From Candidatus Ferrigenium altingense (GTDB lineage: Bacteria; Pseudomonadota; Gammaproteobacteria; Burkholderiales; Gallionellaceae), in NCBI GenBank assembly GCA_020621985.1, contig JAHRYS010000002.1, positions 62,001-126,000 on the forward strand: 64,000 nt of DNA. The letters are read 5' to 3'. The notes under the pieces were generated by a model. It saw only the letters and a program-made list of their open reading frames with translations, had not been told where the DNA came from and made no database searches. Of this stretch, positions 45,285 to 56,369 are shown piece after piece. A program made the translations under genes and the position numbers. Positions within the stretch are counted from its first letter, which is position 1; the number at the start of each line of letters is the position of its first letter.

Positions 45285-45770
45285 TCAGGCCTTGAACCGG
45301 CGTGCCGGAAAAGGCTTGCGCTGCCCCGGACGCTTGTTGTTGGTTTCTGCCGCTTTGGGCTTCGGCACCAGCATGTTTTTGCCTGTAGTTTTTCCGGAAG
45401 CCCGGTGTGCCAGAATGGCCGCAGTCAGTTGTTCCTCAGCAACCTGGATAGGCGGGTGTTCTTCCTGCGGGTTGTACGCGGACAGGTTTTCCTTGATGCC
45501 GAGGATGCGTTCCTGGGCGTCGGCTTTCCTGGGCTGGCCCGTCATGATTTTCTGCGCATCCGGCGTTAGCGTGAAGCCGCCCTCCGCCTCGCGGATCAAG
45601 CCGTGCATGGAGAGCCGATGAAACGCCTCTCCCAATTTTGATTCGGAAGGAATCGAACCCTGTACCAGATCGGCCGCAGCGATGATCTCGGCAAGTTCAG
45701 CCGGACGTCTCTTCGAAGCGAGGGCCATGGCCAGCAAAAGAAGTGCATCAACATCGTGGACTGGATACAT
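45285..45770 (-). CDS. Hypothetical protein, possible winged-helix domain
   Basis: 161 residues from the ATG at 45770 (MYPVHDVDALLLLAMALASK); an earlier start 14 codons upstream is possible. The first ~85 residues (AELAEIIAAADLV, KLGEAFHRLSMHGLIREAEGG) look like a winged helix, a possible DNA-binding fold. The C-terminal third is basic and Pro-rich (KPFPARRFKA). Separated by 118 bp from the J-domain gene, same strand; it may regulate that cluster. Confidence 0.7.
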   Translation of the reverse strand: MYPVHDVDALLLLAMALASKRRPAELAEIIAAADLVQGSIPSESKLGEAFHRLSMHGLIREAEGGFTLTPDAQKIMTGQPRKADAQERILGIKENLSAYNPQEEHPPIQVAEEQLTAAILAHRASGKTTGKNMLVPKPKAAETNNKRPGQRKPFPARRFKA

Positions 45771-45893
45771 CGCGAACCTTTGAATAATTATGGAACAAGA
45801 ACCGGCAGACAAGAGGCATCAAACGCGCCGTGGCGGCAGAAAGCGCCAACCGGACGCCAATCGCCCCTCGCGAGGAAGAGAGTGTAATGGTTT

Positions 45894-45923
45894 ACAACAA
45901 GCGGCCCGGAGGCCGCTTGTTGT
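45894..45923 (-). terminator. Hairpin downstream of fba
   Basis: Perfect 13-bp stem ACAACAAGCGGCC / GGCCGCTTGTTGT with a 4-base loop, 17 bp after the fba stop. The T-run is weak on both strands (TTTATT on +), so it may act as a bidirectional terminator or as a 3' stabiliser of the fba transcript. Confidence 0.65.
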
Positions 45924-45940
45924 TTATTGCCGGGCGGCGC

Positions 45941-47005
45941 TTACTTGACGATCGCGTTCAGCTCGCCCTTGGCATAGCGCGCCACCATCGCGTCCAGCGA
46001 GATCGGCTTGATCTTTGCGGCCTGTCCGGCGCAGCCGAAGGCTTCGTAGCGCGCCTTGCAGATTTCCTTCATCGCCTTGGTGGTGGCGGCGAGGAACTTG
46101 CGCGGGTCGAAGTCCTTGGGGTTCTGCGCGAGGTAGCGGCGCGTCGCGCCGGTCGACGCCATGCGCAGGTCGGTGTCGATATTGACCTTGCGCACGCCGT
46201 GCTTGATGCCTTCGACGATTTCCTCGACCGGCACGCCGTAGGTTTCGCCCATCGCGCCGCCGAATTCATTGATGATCTTCAGCCATTCCTGCGGCACGGA
46301 GGACGAGCCGTGCATCACCAGGTGGGTGTTGGGGATGCGCGCATGTATTTCCTTGATGCGGTCGATGCGCAGCACCGCGCCGGTGGGCGGGCGGGTGAAT
46401 TTGTAGGCGCCGTGCGAGGTGCCAATCGCGATCGCCAGCGCATCCACGCCGGTTTGGCGCACGAACTGCGCGGCCTCTTCCGGGTCGGTCAGCAACTGGT
46501 CCTGGCTCAGCGCGCCTTCCGCGCCGTGGCCGTCTTCCTTCTCGCCGTGGCCGGATTCCAGCGAACCGAGGCAGCCCAGTTCGCCCTCGACGGAGACGCC
46601 GACCGCGTGGGACATTTCCACCACGCTGCGGGTAGTGTTGACGTTGTATTCAAAGCTGGACGGCGTCTTGCCGTCGGTCATCAGCGAGCCGTCCATCATC
46701 ACGCTGGAGAAGCCGGACTTGATGGCCTGGATGCAGATCGCGGGCGATGCGCCGTGATCCTGGTGCATCACCACCGGGATGTGCGGATAGGCTTCCACGG
46801 CAGCCTCGATGAGGTGTCGCAGGAATGCTTCCCCGGCATATTTGCGCGCGCCGGCGGAGCCTTGCATGATCACCGGGCTGTTGGTTTCATCGGCCGCTTC
46901 CATGATCGCCTTGACCTGCTCAAGGTTGTTCACGTTGAAGGCGGGCAAGCCGTAGCTGTGTTCCGCCGCGTGATCGAGAAGTTGACGTAAGGATACGAGT
47001 GCCAT
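45941..47005 (-). CDS. fba: Class II fructose-bisphosphate aldolase
   Basis: 354 residues. Zinc-dependent aldolase of glycolysis, gluconeogenesis and the Calvin cycle. Visible: HQDHGASP (zinc-binding His), [22 protein letters not shown] and GTSHGAYK, with VMHGSSS later. The length and the [10 protein letters not shown] loop fit the CbbA-type used by autotrophs. It is the last gene of a tkt-gap-pgk-pyk-fba row. AGGAG lies upstream of the ATG. Confidence 0.96.
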   Translation of the reverse strand: MALVSLRQLLDHAAEHSYGLPAFNVNNLEQVKAIMEAADETNSPVIMQGSAGARKYAGEAFLRHLIEAAVEAYPHIPVVMHQDHGASPAICIQAIKSGFSSVMMDGSLMTDGKTPSSFEYNVNTTRSVVEMSHAVGVSVEGELGCLGSLESGHGEKEDGHGAEGALSQDQLLTDPEEAAQFVRQTGVDALAIAIGTSHGAYKFTRPPTGAVLRIDRIKEIHARIPNTHLVMHGSSSVPQEWLKIINEFGGAMGETYGVPVEEIVEGIKHGVRKVNIDTDLRMASTGATRRYLAQNPKDFDPRKFLAATTKAMKEICKARYEAFGCAGQAAKIKPISLDAMVARYAKGELNAIVK

Positions 47006-47035
47006 TTGTTTCTCCTGATTAAATTAATTACTGTT

Positions 47036-47090
47036 GTAGGAGCGGGCCATGCCCGCGAACAGCGTGATCGCGGGCATGGCCCGCTCCTAC
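47036..47090. repeat. REP-like palindrome between pyk and fba
   Basis: Perfect 23-base arms (47036-47058, 47068-47090) starting GTAGGAGCGGGCCATGCCCG, 9-base loop. Shares the outer GTAGGAGCG with the repeat at 23336. It lies between the pyk stop and the fba start and may uncouple the two genes. Confidence 0.88.
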
Positions 47091-47093
47091 GGG

Positions 47094-48533
47094 TTATGCT
47101 TTGCGATGATCTCCGACGCGCATGATCTTCATCGTGTTGGTGTGTCCCGATTTTCCCATCGCTTCACCGATGGTCATCACCACCATGTCGCCGTCCTTCA
47201 CCAGGCCCAGTCCCAGGAGCGTTTCCTCGATCTGGTGCCATTCTTCCGACTGCCCCCTCGCCTTGGAATGGAAGGCGATGGGATGCACGCCGCTGAACAA
47301 GGTCACCTTGCTCAATGTTTCCGGCAGCGGGGTCAGCGCGAAAATCGGCACGCCGGCATTCATGCGCGACATCCACAACGGGGTCGAGCCGGACTGGGTC
47401 AACGCGATGATGGCCTTGACCTTGAAATGCGACGCGGCAAACAGCGCGGACATCGCAATCGACTGGTCGATGCGCGTATATTTTTGCTGCACGATGCGGC
47501 GGTCGAACACGCTCTCTTCCACCTCCTGCTCGGCCTTGAGGCAGATGCGCGCCATGGCTTCGATGGTTTCCACCGGGTAGTCGCCGACCGCCGTTTCCGC
47601 CGAGAGCATCACCGCATCGGTACCGTCCAGCACGGCGTTGGCCACGTCGGAAACTTCCGCCCTTGTTGGGATAGGCGCTGTGATCATCGACTCCATCATT
47701 TGCGTGGCGGTGATCACCAGGCGGTTTTTCGCGCGCGCCATTTTGATCATGCGCTTTTGCAGGCCGGGCACGGCCGCATCGCCGACTTCCACGCTCAGGT
47801 CGCCGCGCGCGACCATAATGGCATCGGACGCCTCGATGATTTCGCCCAGCGCCGGTATGGCCTCGGCACGCTCGATCTTGGCCATCAGCAGGCTCTTGCC
47901 GCCCGCCGCGTGCATCAGCTCGCGCGCCAGGTGCATGTCCTCGCCGTTGCGCGGGAACGACACCGCCAGGTAGTCCGCCTTGATCAGCGCGGCAGTCTTG
48001 ATGTCTTCCTTGTCCTTGTCGGTCAGCGCCGGTGCGGTCAGGCCGCCGCCTTTGCGGTTGAGCCCCTTGTTGTTCGACAGCACGCCGCCGCGCACCACCC
48101 GGCAAATCACCTCATGGCCCTTGACTTCGACGACATCGAATTCGAGCATGCCGTCGTTGAGCAGCAGCACCGAACCCTTGCTGACATCCCTGGGCAGGTC
48201 CTTGTAATCCAGCCCGACGCGCTCCTGGTTGCCCAGCCCGTCCAGCGCGGCATCGAGAATGAAAATGTCGTCCTTGTTCAGGACGATCTTGCCGTTCTCA
48301 AACTTGCGCACGCGGATCTTCGGGCCTTGCAGGTCGGCCAGGATGCCCACGGTGCGGCCTACCACTGCCGCTGCCGCACGCACCGTTTCGGCGCGCTTCA
48401 CATGATCCTGCACCGAGCCATGCGAGAAATTCATCCGCACCAGGTCGACTCCGGCGCGGATCATCTGCTCGAGGACTTTCTGGTCGCTCGAAGCGGGGCC
48501 CAGCGTTGCGACTATTTTGGTTCTACGTAGCAT
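47094..48533 (-). CDS. pyk: Pyruvate kinase
   Basis: 479 residues from the ATG at 48533 (MLRRTKIVATLGPASSDQKV). Catalyses PEP + ADP to pyruvate + ATP. Visible: RMNFSHGS, ADLQGPKIRV, the active-site MAKIERAEA, ARGDLSVEVG and MLSAETAVGDYP. The C-terminal domain is present for allosteric control. Two bp from pgk upstream, so probably one transcript. Confidence 0.96.
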   Translation of the reverse strand: MLRRTKIVATLGPASSDQKVLEQMIRAGVDLVRMNFSHGSVQDHVKRAETVRAAAAVVGRTVGILADLQGPKIRVRKFENGKIVLNKDDIFILDAALDGLGNQERVGLDYKDLPRDVSKGSVLLLNDGMLEFDVVEVKGHEVICRVVRGGVLSNNKGLNRKGGGLTAPALTDKDKEDIKTAALIKADYLAVSFPRNGEDMHLARELMHAAGGKSLLMAKIERAEAIPALGEIIEASDAIMVARGDLSVEVGDAAVPGLQKRMIKMARAKNRLVITATQMMESMITAPIPTRAEVSDVANAVLDGTDAVMLSAETAVGDYPVETIEAMARICLKAEQEVEESVFDRRIVQQKYTRIDQSIAMSALFAASHFKVKAIIALTQSGSTPLWMSRMNAGVPIFALTPLPETLSKVTLFSGVHPIAFHSKARGQSEEWHQIEETLLGLGLVKDGDMVVMTIGEAMGKSGHTNTMKIMRVGDHRKA

Positions 48534-48535
48534 CT

Positions 48536-49756
48536 TTATTTGCAGGTGCAGCCGCTGCCGCAACCTTCGGACAAATTCTGTGCCGCACGCTGTTCCAGGA
48601 TTTCCACCGCCGGCAATTTTTTGCCCTCGAGGAATTCCAGGAAAGCGCCGCCCGCAGTCGAAATGTAAGACACCTTGTCATAGATGCCGTACTTCTGGAT
48701 CGCGGCGATAGTGTCGCCGCCGCCCGCCAGCGTGAACGCCTGGGTTTCCGCGATCGCCGTGGCGATCTTCTTGGTGCCTTCGCCGAACTGGTCGAACTCG
48801 AACACCCCGACCGGGCCGTTCCACACCACCGTTCCCGCCTTCATGATGATGTCGGCTATTTCTTGCGCGGACTTGGGGCCGATGTCGAAGATCATGTCGT
48901 CGTCGGCCACCTCGGCGGCATCCTTCAGTACGGCCGGCTCGTTGGCGTCGAATTTCTTGCCGACCACCACGTCCACCGCGACGGGGATGGAAGCGCCGCG
49001 CGCCTGCATCTTCTGCATCAGGCTCTGCGCGGTCGGCACCAGATCGTCCTCGCAAAGCGACTTGCCGACGTTCTTGCCCGCCGCCTTGAGGAAGGTGTTG
49101 GCGATACCGCCGCCGACCACCAGTTGTTCGCACTTGTCGGACAGCGACTCCAGCACTGTTAGTTTTGTCGATACCTTGCTGCCGCCGACGATAGCCACCA
49201 TCGGGCGCGCCGGGTCGAGCAGCGCCTTGGTCAGCGCGTCAAGTTCTTCGGTCAGCAGGATGCCGGCCGCCGCGACCGGCGCATACTTCGCCACGCCGTG
49301 GGTCGACGCTTCGGCGCGGTGCGCGGTGCCGAAAGCATCCATCACGAACACGTCGCACAGGGCTGCGTATTTCCTCGCGGTCTCCTCGGCGTTCTTCTTT
49401 TCACCCTTATTGAAGCGGCAGTTTTCCAGCAACACCAGTTCGCCCTCGGCAACATCGAAGCCGCCGTTCACCCAATCCTTGATCAGGCGCACCGGCTTGC
49501 CCAGCTTGTTGGCGATGATGTTGGCAACCGGTTTGAGCGAATTTTCTTCGGAATAAACGCCTTCTTCCGGGCGTCCCAGATGGGAGGTCACCATCACGCG
49601 CGCACCGGCTTTCAGCGCAAACTCGATTGTCGCCATCGATGCGGTGATGCGCGCATCGGAGGTGACTTTGCCATCCTTGACGGGCACGTTGAGATCCGAA
49701 CGGATCAGGACGCGCTTGCCAAAAAGGGCCATATTGGTCATTTTAATTACTGACAT
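48536..49756 (-). CDS. pgk: Phosphoglycerate kinase
   Basis: 406 residues. Interconverts 1,3-bisphosphoglycerate and 3-phosphoglycerate with ATP. Visible: [39 protein letters not shown] and [14 protein letters not shown] Cys-rich end ([10 protein letters not shown]) is unusual and absent from most Pgk; it could bind metal. Start supported by GGAG nine bases upstream. Confidence 0.96.
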   Translation of the reverse strand: MSVIKMTNMALFGKRVLIRSDLNVPVKDGKVTSDARITASMATIEFALKAGARVMVTSHLGRPEEGVYSEENSLKPVANIIANKLGKPVRLIKDWVNGGFDVAEGELVLLENCRFNKGEKKNAEETARKYAALCDVFVMDAFGTAHRAEASTHGVAKYAPVAAAGILLTEELDALTKALLDPARPMVAIVGGSKVSTKLTVLESLSDKCEQLVVGGGIANTFLKAAGKNVGKSLCEDDLVPTAQSLMQKMQARGASIPVAVDVVVGKKFDANEPAVLKDAAEVADDDMIFDIGPKSAQEIADIIMKAGTVVWNGPVGVFEFDQFGEGTKKIATAIAETQAFTLAGGGDTIAAIQKYGIYDKVSYISTAGGAFLEFLEGKKLPAVEILEQRAAQNLSEGCGSGCTCK

Positions 49757-49781
49757 TTTCTACTCCATGAAAAAACGGGAA

Positions 49782-49805
49782 GTAGGGGTGCGCGCGCGCC
49801 CCTAC
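49782..49805. repeat. Short GC-rich palindrome between gap and pgk
   Basis: GTAGGGGTGCGC / GCGCGCCCCTAC, 11 of 12 complementary, in the 54-bp gap between gap and pgk. It may modulate processing of the joint transcript. Confidence 0.7.
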
Positions 49806-49810
49806 ATTTA

Positions 49811-50830
<1,020 letters not shown>

Positions 50831-50867
50831 TTAAAAATTCATTCTGTCGCAATAGGCTCGCGCCATT

Positions 50868-52889
50868 TCATGCGCCAATAACTTTTTTCACCGCTGCCAC
50901 CACGTTGGCGGTTGTGATGCCGAAGTGCTTGAACAGTTCCGGCGCCGGTGCGGATTCGCCGAAGCAATCCATCCCCACCACCGCGCCGTCCAGCCCGACA
51001 TACTTGTACCAGCCGCCGGTCACGCCCGCTTCGACTGCCACGCGCTTCACGCCCTTGAGCAACACACCGTCCCGGTAAGCCTGATCCTGCTTGTCGAACA
51101 CGTTGGTGGACGGCATGGACACCACGCGCACGCTGACGCCTTCGGCAGCCAGTGTTTTTTGCGCTTCCAATGCCAGCGATACTTCCGAGCCCGTTGCGAT
51201 AATGATTGCCTGCAGCTCGCCGCCTGTTGCTTCGGACAACACGTAAGCGCCCCTGCGGATGTTGGTGATTTGCGCCTCATCGCGTTTCTGGAATGCCAGG
51301 TTCTGGCGGCTGAAAACCAGGCTGCTCGGGCCGTCTTTGCGCTCGACGGCGGCAACCCACGCTACGGCGGATTCAACCGTGTCGCACGGGCGCCACACTT
51401 CCATGTTCGGAATGTAACGCAACGTGGCAGTCTGCTCGACCGGCTGGTGCGTCGGGCCGTCTTCGCCCAGGCCGATGGAGTCGTGGGTGAACACGTAGAT
51501 CACACGCTGCTTCATCAGGGCCGACATGCGCAACGCGTTGCGCGCATATTCCGAGAACATCAGGAACGTGCCGCCGAACGGCAGGAAGCCGCCGTGCAAG
51601 GCCATGCCGTTCATGATGTGCGACATGCCGAATTCGCGCACGCCGTAGCTGATGTAGTTGCCGGTGCTCTTGCCGCGGATGTGTTTGCAGCCCGCCCAGT
51701 TAGTCAGGTTGGAGCCGGTCAGGTCGGCCGAGCCGCCGAGGAATTCAGGCAATGCCGGGGCCAGCGCGTTGATGGCATTTTGCGAAGCCTTGCGCGTCGC
51801 AATGGTTTCAGCCTTGTGGTTGGTTCCCGCAATGGCTTCGGCGGCATGAATCGGCCAGTTGAAAGGCAATTCTCCCTTGATGCGGCGTGCAAATTCGGCG
51901 GCTTCTTTCGGGAAGGCAGCCTTGTATTCGACAAACTTGTTGTTCCACAGTTTTTCCAGGCCTTCGCCCTTGGTGCGCGCATCCCAGGCTTCATAGACAT
52001 GCGCCGGAATTTCGAACGGCGGATATTTCCAGCCGATGTGTTCGCGCGTCGCGGCCACTTCGGCATCACCCAGCGCGGCGCCGTGCACGTCATGTGTGCC
52101 TGACTTGTTGGGAGAACCCGCGCCGATGATGGTCTTGCAGCAGATCAGGGTGGGCTTGTCGGTGACGGCCTTGGCAGCGTTGATCGCGGCATTGATTGCC
52201 TCCTGGTCATGCCCCTGCACGTTGGCGATCACATGCCAGCCGTAGGCCTCGAAACGCTTCGGGGTGTCGTCGGTAAACCAGCCATCCACATGGCCGTCGA
52301 TCGAGATATCGTTGTCGTCCCAGAACGCGATCAGCTTGCCCAGGCCCCAGGTGCCGGCCAGCGCACAGGCTTCGTGCGAGATACCCTCCATCATGCAGCC
52401 GTCGCCCATGAACACATAGGTGTGATGGTTGACGATCTCGTGGCCCGGCTTGTTGAATTCCGCAGCCAGCAGCTTTTCCGCCATCGCCATGCCCACCGCG
52501 TTGGTGATCCCCTGGCCGAGCGGGCCGCCGGTGGTTTCCACCCCCGGCGTGTAGCCATATTCGGGGTGTCCGGGAGTCTTGGAATGCATCTGGCGGAAAC
52601 GCTTCAACTCGTCCATCGGCAGGTCGTAGCCGGACAAATGCAGCAATGCGTAAACCAGCATCGAGCCGTGGCCGTTGGACAGGATGAAACGATCGCGGTC
52701 GGGCCACTTCGGATTGGCCGGGTTGTGGCGCAGATGGCGGTTCCACAGCACCTCGGCGATTTCCGCCATGCCCATCGGCGCGCCCGGGTGGCCGGAATTT
52801 GCTTTTTGCACGGCATCCACTGCCAGCATCCGGATCGCGCCGGTAATGTCATTAAACTTGGGTGGGGTGATGTTACGTGTCGCAGCCAT
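50868..52889 (-). CDS. tkt: Transketolase
   Basis: 673 residues, full length. Thiamine-diphosphate enzyme of the pentose phosphate and Calvin cycles. [17 protein letters not shown], the TPP motif [13 protein letters not shown] with [10 protein letters not shown], and [17 protein letters not shown] are present. Probably first gene of the tkt-gap-pgk-pyk-fba row; an 84-bp gap separates it from the regulator gene upstream. Confidence 0.97.
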   Translation of the reverse strand: MAATRNITPPKFNDITGAIRMLAVDAVQKANSGHPGAPMGMAEIAEVLWNRHLRHNPANPKWPDRDRFILSNGHGSMLVYALLHLSGYDLPMDELKRFRQMHSKTPGHPEYGYTPGVETTGGPLGQGITNAVGMAMAEKLLAAEFNKPGHEIVNHHTYVFMGDGCMMEGISHEACALAGTWGLGKLIAFWDDNDISIDGHVDGWFTDDTPKRFEAYGWHVIANVQGHDQEAINAAINAAKAVTDKPTLICCKTIIGAGSPNKSGTHDVHGAALGDAEVAATREHIGWKYPPFEIPAHVYEAWDARTKGEGLEKLWNNKFVEYKAAFPKEAAEFARRIKGELPFNWPIHAAEAIAGTNHKAETIATRKASQNAINALAPALPEFLGGSADLTGSNLTNWAGCKHIRGKSTGNYISYGVREFGMSHIMNGMALHGGFLPFGGTFLMFSEYARNALRMSALMKQRVIYVFTHDSIGLGEDGPTHQPVEQTATLRYIPNMEVWRPCDTVESAVAWVAAVERKDGPSSLVFSRQNLAFQKRDEAQITNIRRGAYVLSEATGGELQAIIIATGSEVSLALEAQKTLAAEGVSVRVVSMPSTNVFDKQDQAYRDGVLLKGVKRVAVEAGVTGGWYKYVGLDGAVVGMDCFGESAPAPELFKHFGITTANVVAAVKKVIGA

Positions 52890-52973
52890 TGCCGTTGTCT
52901 CCAGAATATTCTGTGGGTGGGTTATATAAATCCGCTAGAACTGGCAATTATACCGCAGCACCGATACTGCTTC

Positions 52974-53624
52974 CTACTGCGATTCGTTTTCGCCACCCTT
53001 TTTGAGGAATTTAATGCCCAATTGCTTGAGTTTGCGGTAAAGATGGGTACGCTCCAGGCCGACCTTTTCGGCCACCCGCATGACGTTGCCGGCCTCTTTG
53101 CGCAAATGGTAATCGAAGTAGAGCGCATCGAAATGCTCGCGCGCTTCACGCAGCGGCAAGTCCAGCGGCAAGGAAAAATGCTGCATCCTCCCGTCAATAT
53201 CCAGGGTGATTTTCTGGCTTTGCACTTCGGCTTGCTGTACCTGCGGCTTGGGCGCACCCTCCTTGATTGCCTTGGCGATGGTGCTGAGCAGCTTTTGCAG
53301 CGCGATGGGTTTTTCCAGGAAGTCTACCGCACCGATGCGCGTCGCCTCGACCGCCGTTTCAATGGTGCCATGGCCTGACATCATCACGACGGGCATGGTC
53401 AGCAAATCCTGCTCGACCCATTCCTTGAGCAAGGTCACGCCGTCGGTGTCCGGCATCCAGATGTCGAGCAGCACCATATCCGGCTCGAATTCGTTCCGGT
53501 AAGCACGGGCCTGGGCGGCATTTTCCGCCAGATGCACCTGATAACCCTCGTCAAACAGGATTTCCGACAGCAATTCGCGGATGCCGATTTCATCATCCAC
53601 CACCAGAATTTGCTTGCTTGCCAT
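52974..53624 (-). CDS. NtrX-like response regulator lacking the AAA+ domain
   Basis: 216 residues. N-terminal receiver domain (VVDDEIGIRELLSEIL, phospho-acceptor D in MVLLDIWMPDTDG, K in FLEKPIAL) joined by a ~40-residue linker to a Fis-type helix-turn-helix (MRVAEKVGLERTHLYRKLKQ). Full NtrX/NtrC proteins carry a sigma-54 AAA+ domain in between, which is absent here, so it cannot drive sigma-54 promoters and resembles the RegA/ActR layout. It overlaps the sensor kinase stop by one base. Confidence 0.92.
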   Translation of the reverse strand: MASKQILVVDDEIGIRELLSEILFDEGYQVHLAENAAQARAYRNEFEPDMVLLDIWMPDTDGVTLLKEWVEQDLLTMPVVMMSGHGTIETAVEATRIGAVDFLEKPIALQKLLSTIAKAIKEGAPKPQVQQAEVQSQKITLDIDGRMQHFSLPLDLPLREAREHFDALYFDYHLRKEAGNVMRVAEKVGLERTHLYRKLKQLGIKFLKKGGENESQ

Positions 53625-55744
53625 TACGCCTCCTCAGCCAGCGGCAGATGTATATTGACCTGCGCCCCGACACTTACGTTATTTTCAATGGCGATGCGCC
53701 CGCCATGCTCTTCCACTATTTTTTTCACGATTGCCAGCCCCAGCCCGGTGCCTTTGGTCTTGGTCGTCATGTACGGCTCGAAGGCGCGCGACAGCACACT
53801 CTCCGGAAAACCCGCGCCGTTATCTTCGACGCATAGTTGAATCTCTCCCTGATGCAGCGTGGTGCTCAGCATTATTTGCGGTTGCGCGACACCCTGCAGC
53901 ACATCCTGCGCATTCTGCAGCAGGTTGTGAATGACCTGGCGCAACCGGGTCGCGTCCCCATTGACCTCGCTGCGTGACGCTTCCAGCTTCAGCGCGATGG
54001 GGATGACATTCGCCTCATACAAACCCAGCACCTCCCTGATCAGTTGGTGCATATCCAGGCGCGCCAGCTTCAACGCCGGGCCGCGCGCATAGTCGGCAAA
54101 ATCGCTCACCATGTTTTTCATCGCGCCGACCTGGCTGACGATGGTTTGCGTGGCGCGCTGCAGCAATTGCGCGTCTTCTTCATTGAGCTTGCCGCCAAGC
54201 TTGTGCTGCAGGCGCTCCGCCGAAAGCTGGATCGGCGTGAGCGGGTTCTTGATTTCATGCGCGAGGCGGCGCGCCACCTCGCCCCAAGCCGCCTGCCGTT
54301 CCGCCCTCAGCAGGTGGCTGACGTCATCGAACACGACCACATAACCCGCGTCCCCGCCCTGCGGCAGGCGCGTGCCGCGCATCAACAGGATCTGGTTGCC
54401 ATTCTTGCTCAGGCGCTCGATCTGGCGCTGCCATTCGCAGTTGGTCGCCTCGCCGAAAGCCTCCATGATGGTGTGGCAGAACGGCCTCAGCAGGCTGTGC
54501 TTTTCGGCGATCTGGCTCAGCGTCATGCGCTGCATTTCCTGCAACGGCACGGCAAGAATCTGCGCCGCACTGGTGTTCACCGAGCGCAGGCGCAATTCAT
54601 TGTCCAGCGCCAGCACGCCGGAAGACAGGTGGGTCAGCACGCTTTCCAGGTGGCCTTTGGCGCTTTCCACTTCGCGCTGTTGCTGTTCGCTGGCCTGCTT
54701 CGCCTCAAACAGCTGCTTCGTCATCTGGTTGAACAAGCCGGTCAGCGCGCCCAGCTCGTCGCTGCTTTGTATCGGATATTGGCCGGTAAAATCGCCTTGC
54801 GCCACCGCCCGCGTGCCTTCCGCGAGCGCCTCCAGCGAGGAGCCCAGCCGCTCGCTGATGAAAAACGCCGCCGACACCGCCGTCAACAGCACCACCAATA
54901 ACGACAGCGTCAAGGTGATCGCATACAGCCGCTTCAATCCGAGGCGCGACAGCGTCAGCTCCTGATAATCGCGATACACCGCCTGCACGGTCTCGGCATC
55001 CGCTTCGATCTGTTTCGGCACCGGCTGGGTGAATTGCAGCACGTATTGCGCGCCCGCATGCGTATTGGAGTTCACCCTCACCAGCGCGCGCAGCGTCAAC
55101 CCTTTGCCTGGCAGGGTGTCGATCACCGCATACTCGCCCTTGTCCAGGGTTGATCGCAGCAAATCGCCATCGGGCATTTCCGGCAACAGCGCGTTGCCAC
55201 TGGAGGAAAAGGCGACCACATTCCCTTTGGCGGTAAACAATGCCGCCTCCTGCGCCACCTTTACATCGATCAACTGGTCCAGTGCGAGCTGGTATTGCCC
55301 CGGCTGCTTCTCCGCGAGCAACAAGGCGATGAACTGGGTCTTCTTGGTCAGCTCCTTCAGGCTATTGTCGAGGCCGCTCCTGCCGAGGTTGAGTCCGCCC
55401 TCCAGCGCCTTTTCGACGCGCACGTCGAACCACGACTCGATGCTTTTGCCCAGGAAATTTACCGATACCACATAGACCAGCATACCGGGCAGGACAGCGA
55501 TCAGGGTGAAAAAAACCACCAGCCGCAGCGTGAGTCTGGCACCAAAAACCTTGTTCCTGAGCTTGCTGCGCAAGCGCACGAGCTGATAGCCGACCAATCC
55601 CGCCAGACTCAACGCGAACAGGCCGGTCAATCCGAGCAGCACGTAATAATTGATGGAAAACACGCTGGTATTGGTACTGCTGCTGGATAGCAGATACAGC
55701 AACATACCGCCGACGACGATACTGATGAGATTCAAGTATTTCAC
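53624..55744 (-). CDS. NtrY-like sensor histidine kinase
   Basis: 706 residues. Several N-terminal membrane helices with a periplasmic loop (to about residue 300), a HAMP linker (SERLGSSLEALAEGTRAVAQ), a PAS-like part, then a kinase core with the phospho-His in RRLAHEIKNPLTPIQLSAE and ATP-site motifs DNGAGFPE and KGTGLGLAIVKKI. Partner of the response regulator with which it overlaps by one base. The signal sensed is unknown; NtrY homologues respond to redox or nitrogen state. Confidence 0.93.
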   Translation of the reverse strand: MKYLNLISIVVGGMLLYLLSSSSTNTSVFSINYYVLLGLTGLFALSLAGLVGYQLVRLRSKLRNKVFGARLTLRLVVFFTLIAVLPGMLVYVVSVNFLGKSIESWFDVRVEKALEGGLNLGRSGLDNSLKELTKKTQFIALLLAEKQPGQYQLALDQLIDVKVAQEAALFTAKGNVVAFSSSGNALLPEMPDGDLLRSTLDKGEYAVIDTLPGKGLTLRALVRVNSNTHAGAQYVLQFTQPVPKQIEADAETVQAVYRDYQELTLSRLGLKRLYAITLTLSLLVVLLTAVSAAFFISERLGSSLEALAEGTRAVAQGDFTGQYPIQSSDELGALTGLFNQMTKQLFEAKQASEQQQREVESAKGHLESVLTHLSSGVLALDNELRLRSVNTSAAQILAVPLQEMQRMTLSQIAEKHSLLRPFCHTIMEAFGEATNCEWQRQIERLSKNGNQILLMRGTRLPQGGDAGYVVVFDDVSHLLRAERQAAWGEVARRLAHEIKNPLTPIQLSAERLQHKLGGKLNEEDAQLLQRATQTIVSQVGAMKNMVSDFADYARGPALKLARLDMHQLIREVLGLYEANVIPIALKLEASRSEVNGDATRLRQVIHNLLQNAQDVLQGVAQPQIMLSTTLHQGEIQLCVEDNGAGFPESVLSRAFEPYMTTKTKGTGLGLAIVKKIVEEHGGRIAIENNVSVGAQVNIHLPLAEEA

Positions 55745-55751
55745 CGCACCG

Positions 55752-56369
55752 TCACTCCGCCTTGCCTTCGCCGCGCACGGTCATTTCCGCCGGGCGGATT
55801 ACCCAGCGATACCAGTCTGAGTTGAGCGCCCAATCCTTGCCGGTCAACGCGTTTACCTGCAGCGGCAGCGGCAGTTGCGCGATATCCAGGCGGAGGCGCG
55901 CCGCCGCCGTATAGTTGCCATCCTTTTTCATCAATTCGGCAGGAATGGTTACCGAGCTTTGCCTGGCCAGGATGTTCAGCGCGTCTTCGAAGCTGGCAAA
56001 ATTCTGGAACAGCGCGCCGCGCGAGATACGGTACTGCCGCGTCAGCACATTGTAGGAAAGCTTGACGGTCTGTCCGCCCTGGAAGATTTCTTCGTCCAGC
56101 CAATACCAGCGCGAGCGCGTCAGTGAAAACTCGCCCACAAAATACAGCGGGATGCCGCGCGTCAAGGCCTGCTGTGCCGCAAAAGTCAGATTGATGTCGT
56201 AACTGGCAGAGAGCTGGTAGCCATTCTCGCCCTGGCGCACCTCCGCCTTGTTGACTGAAACACCATCCGCATAAGCTGTTGCGGCAAACAGCCAGACAAA
56301 CAGCGCGCAGCGCAACAACAAGCCCGCGCCGCGCTGCAATAGCAAACTAAATTTTTTGCAGCAATGCAT
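55752..56369 (-). CDS. DUF4390 domain exported protein
   Basis: About 205 residues from the ATG at 56369 (MHCCKKFSLLLQRGAGLLLR), with a signal peptide ending near ATAYADG. The body (FVGEFSLTRSRWYWLDEEI, LSYNVLTRQYRISRG) is DUF4390, a betaproteobacterial family of unknown role usually placed between rsmB and the ntrYX-type pair, as here. It overlaps the rsmB end by 23 bp. Confidence 0.87.
   Translation of the reverse strand: MHCCKKFSLLLQRGAGLLLRCALFVWLFAATAYADGVSVNKAEVRQGENGYQLSASYDINLTFAAQQALTRGIPLYFVGEFSLTRSRWYWLDEEIFQGGQTVKLSYNVLTRQYRISRGALFQNFASFEDALNILARQSSVTIPAELMKKDGNYTAAARLRLDIAQLPLPLQVNALTGKDWALNSDWYRWVIRPAEMTVRGEGKAE

Noticed and set aside
47049..48530. A 493-codon open frame on + opposite pyk, and similar long frames opposite fba (45830-46990), tkt (50925-52103) and the P-type ATPase (41342-42334)
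   Set aside because: These are antisense shadows of GC-rich genes: no ribosome sites, low-complexity His/Arg/Ala-rich products, and strong known proteins on the other strand.
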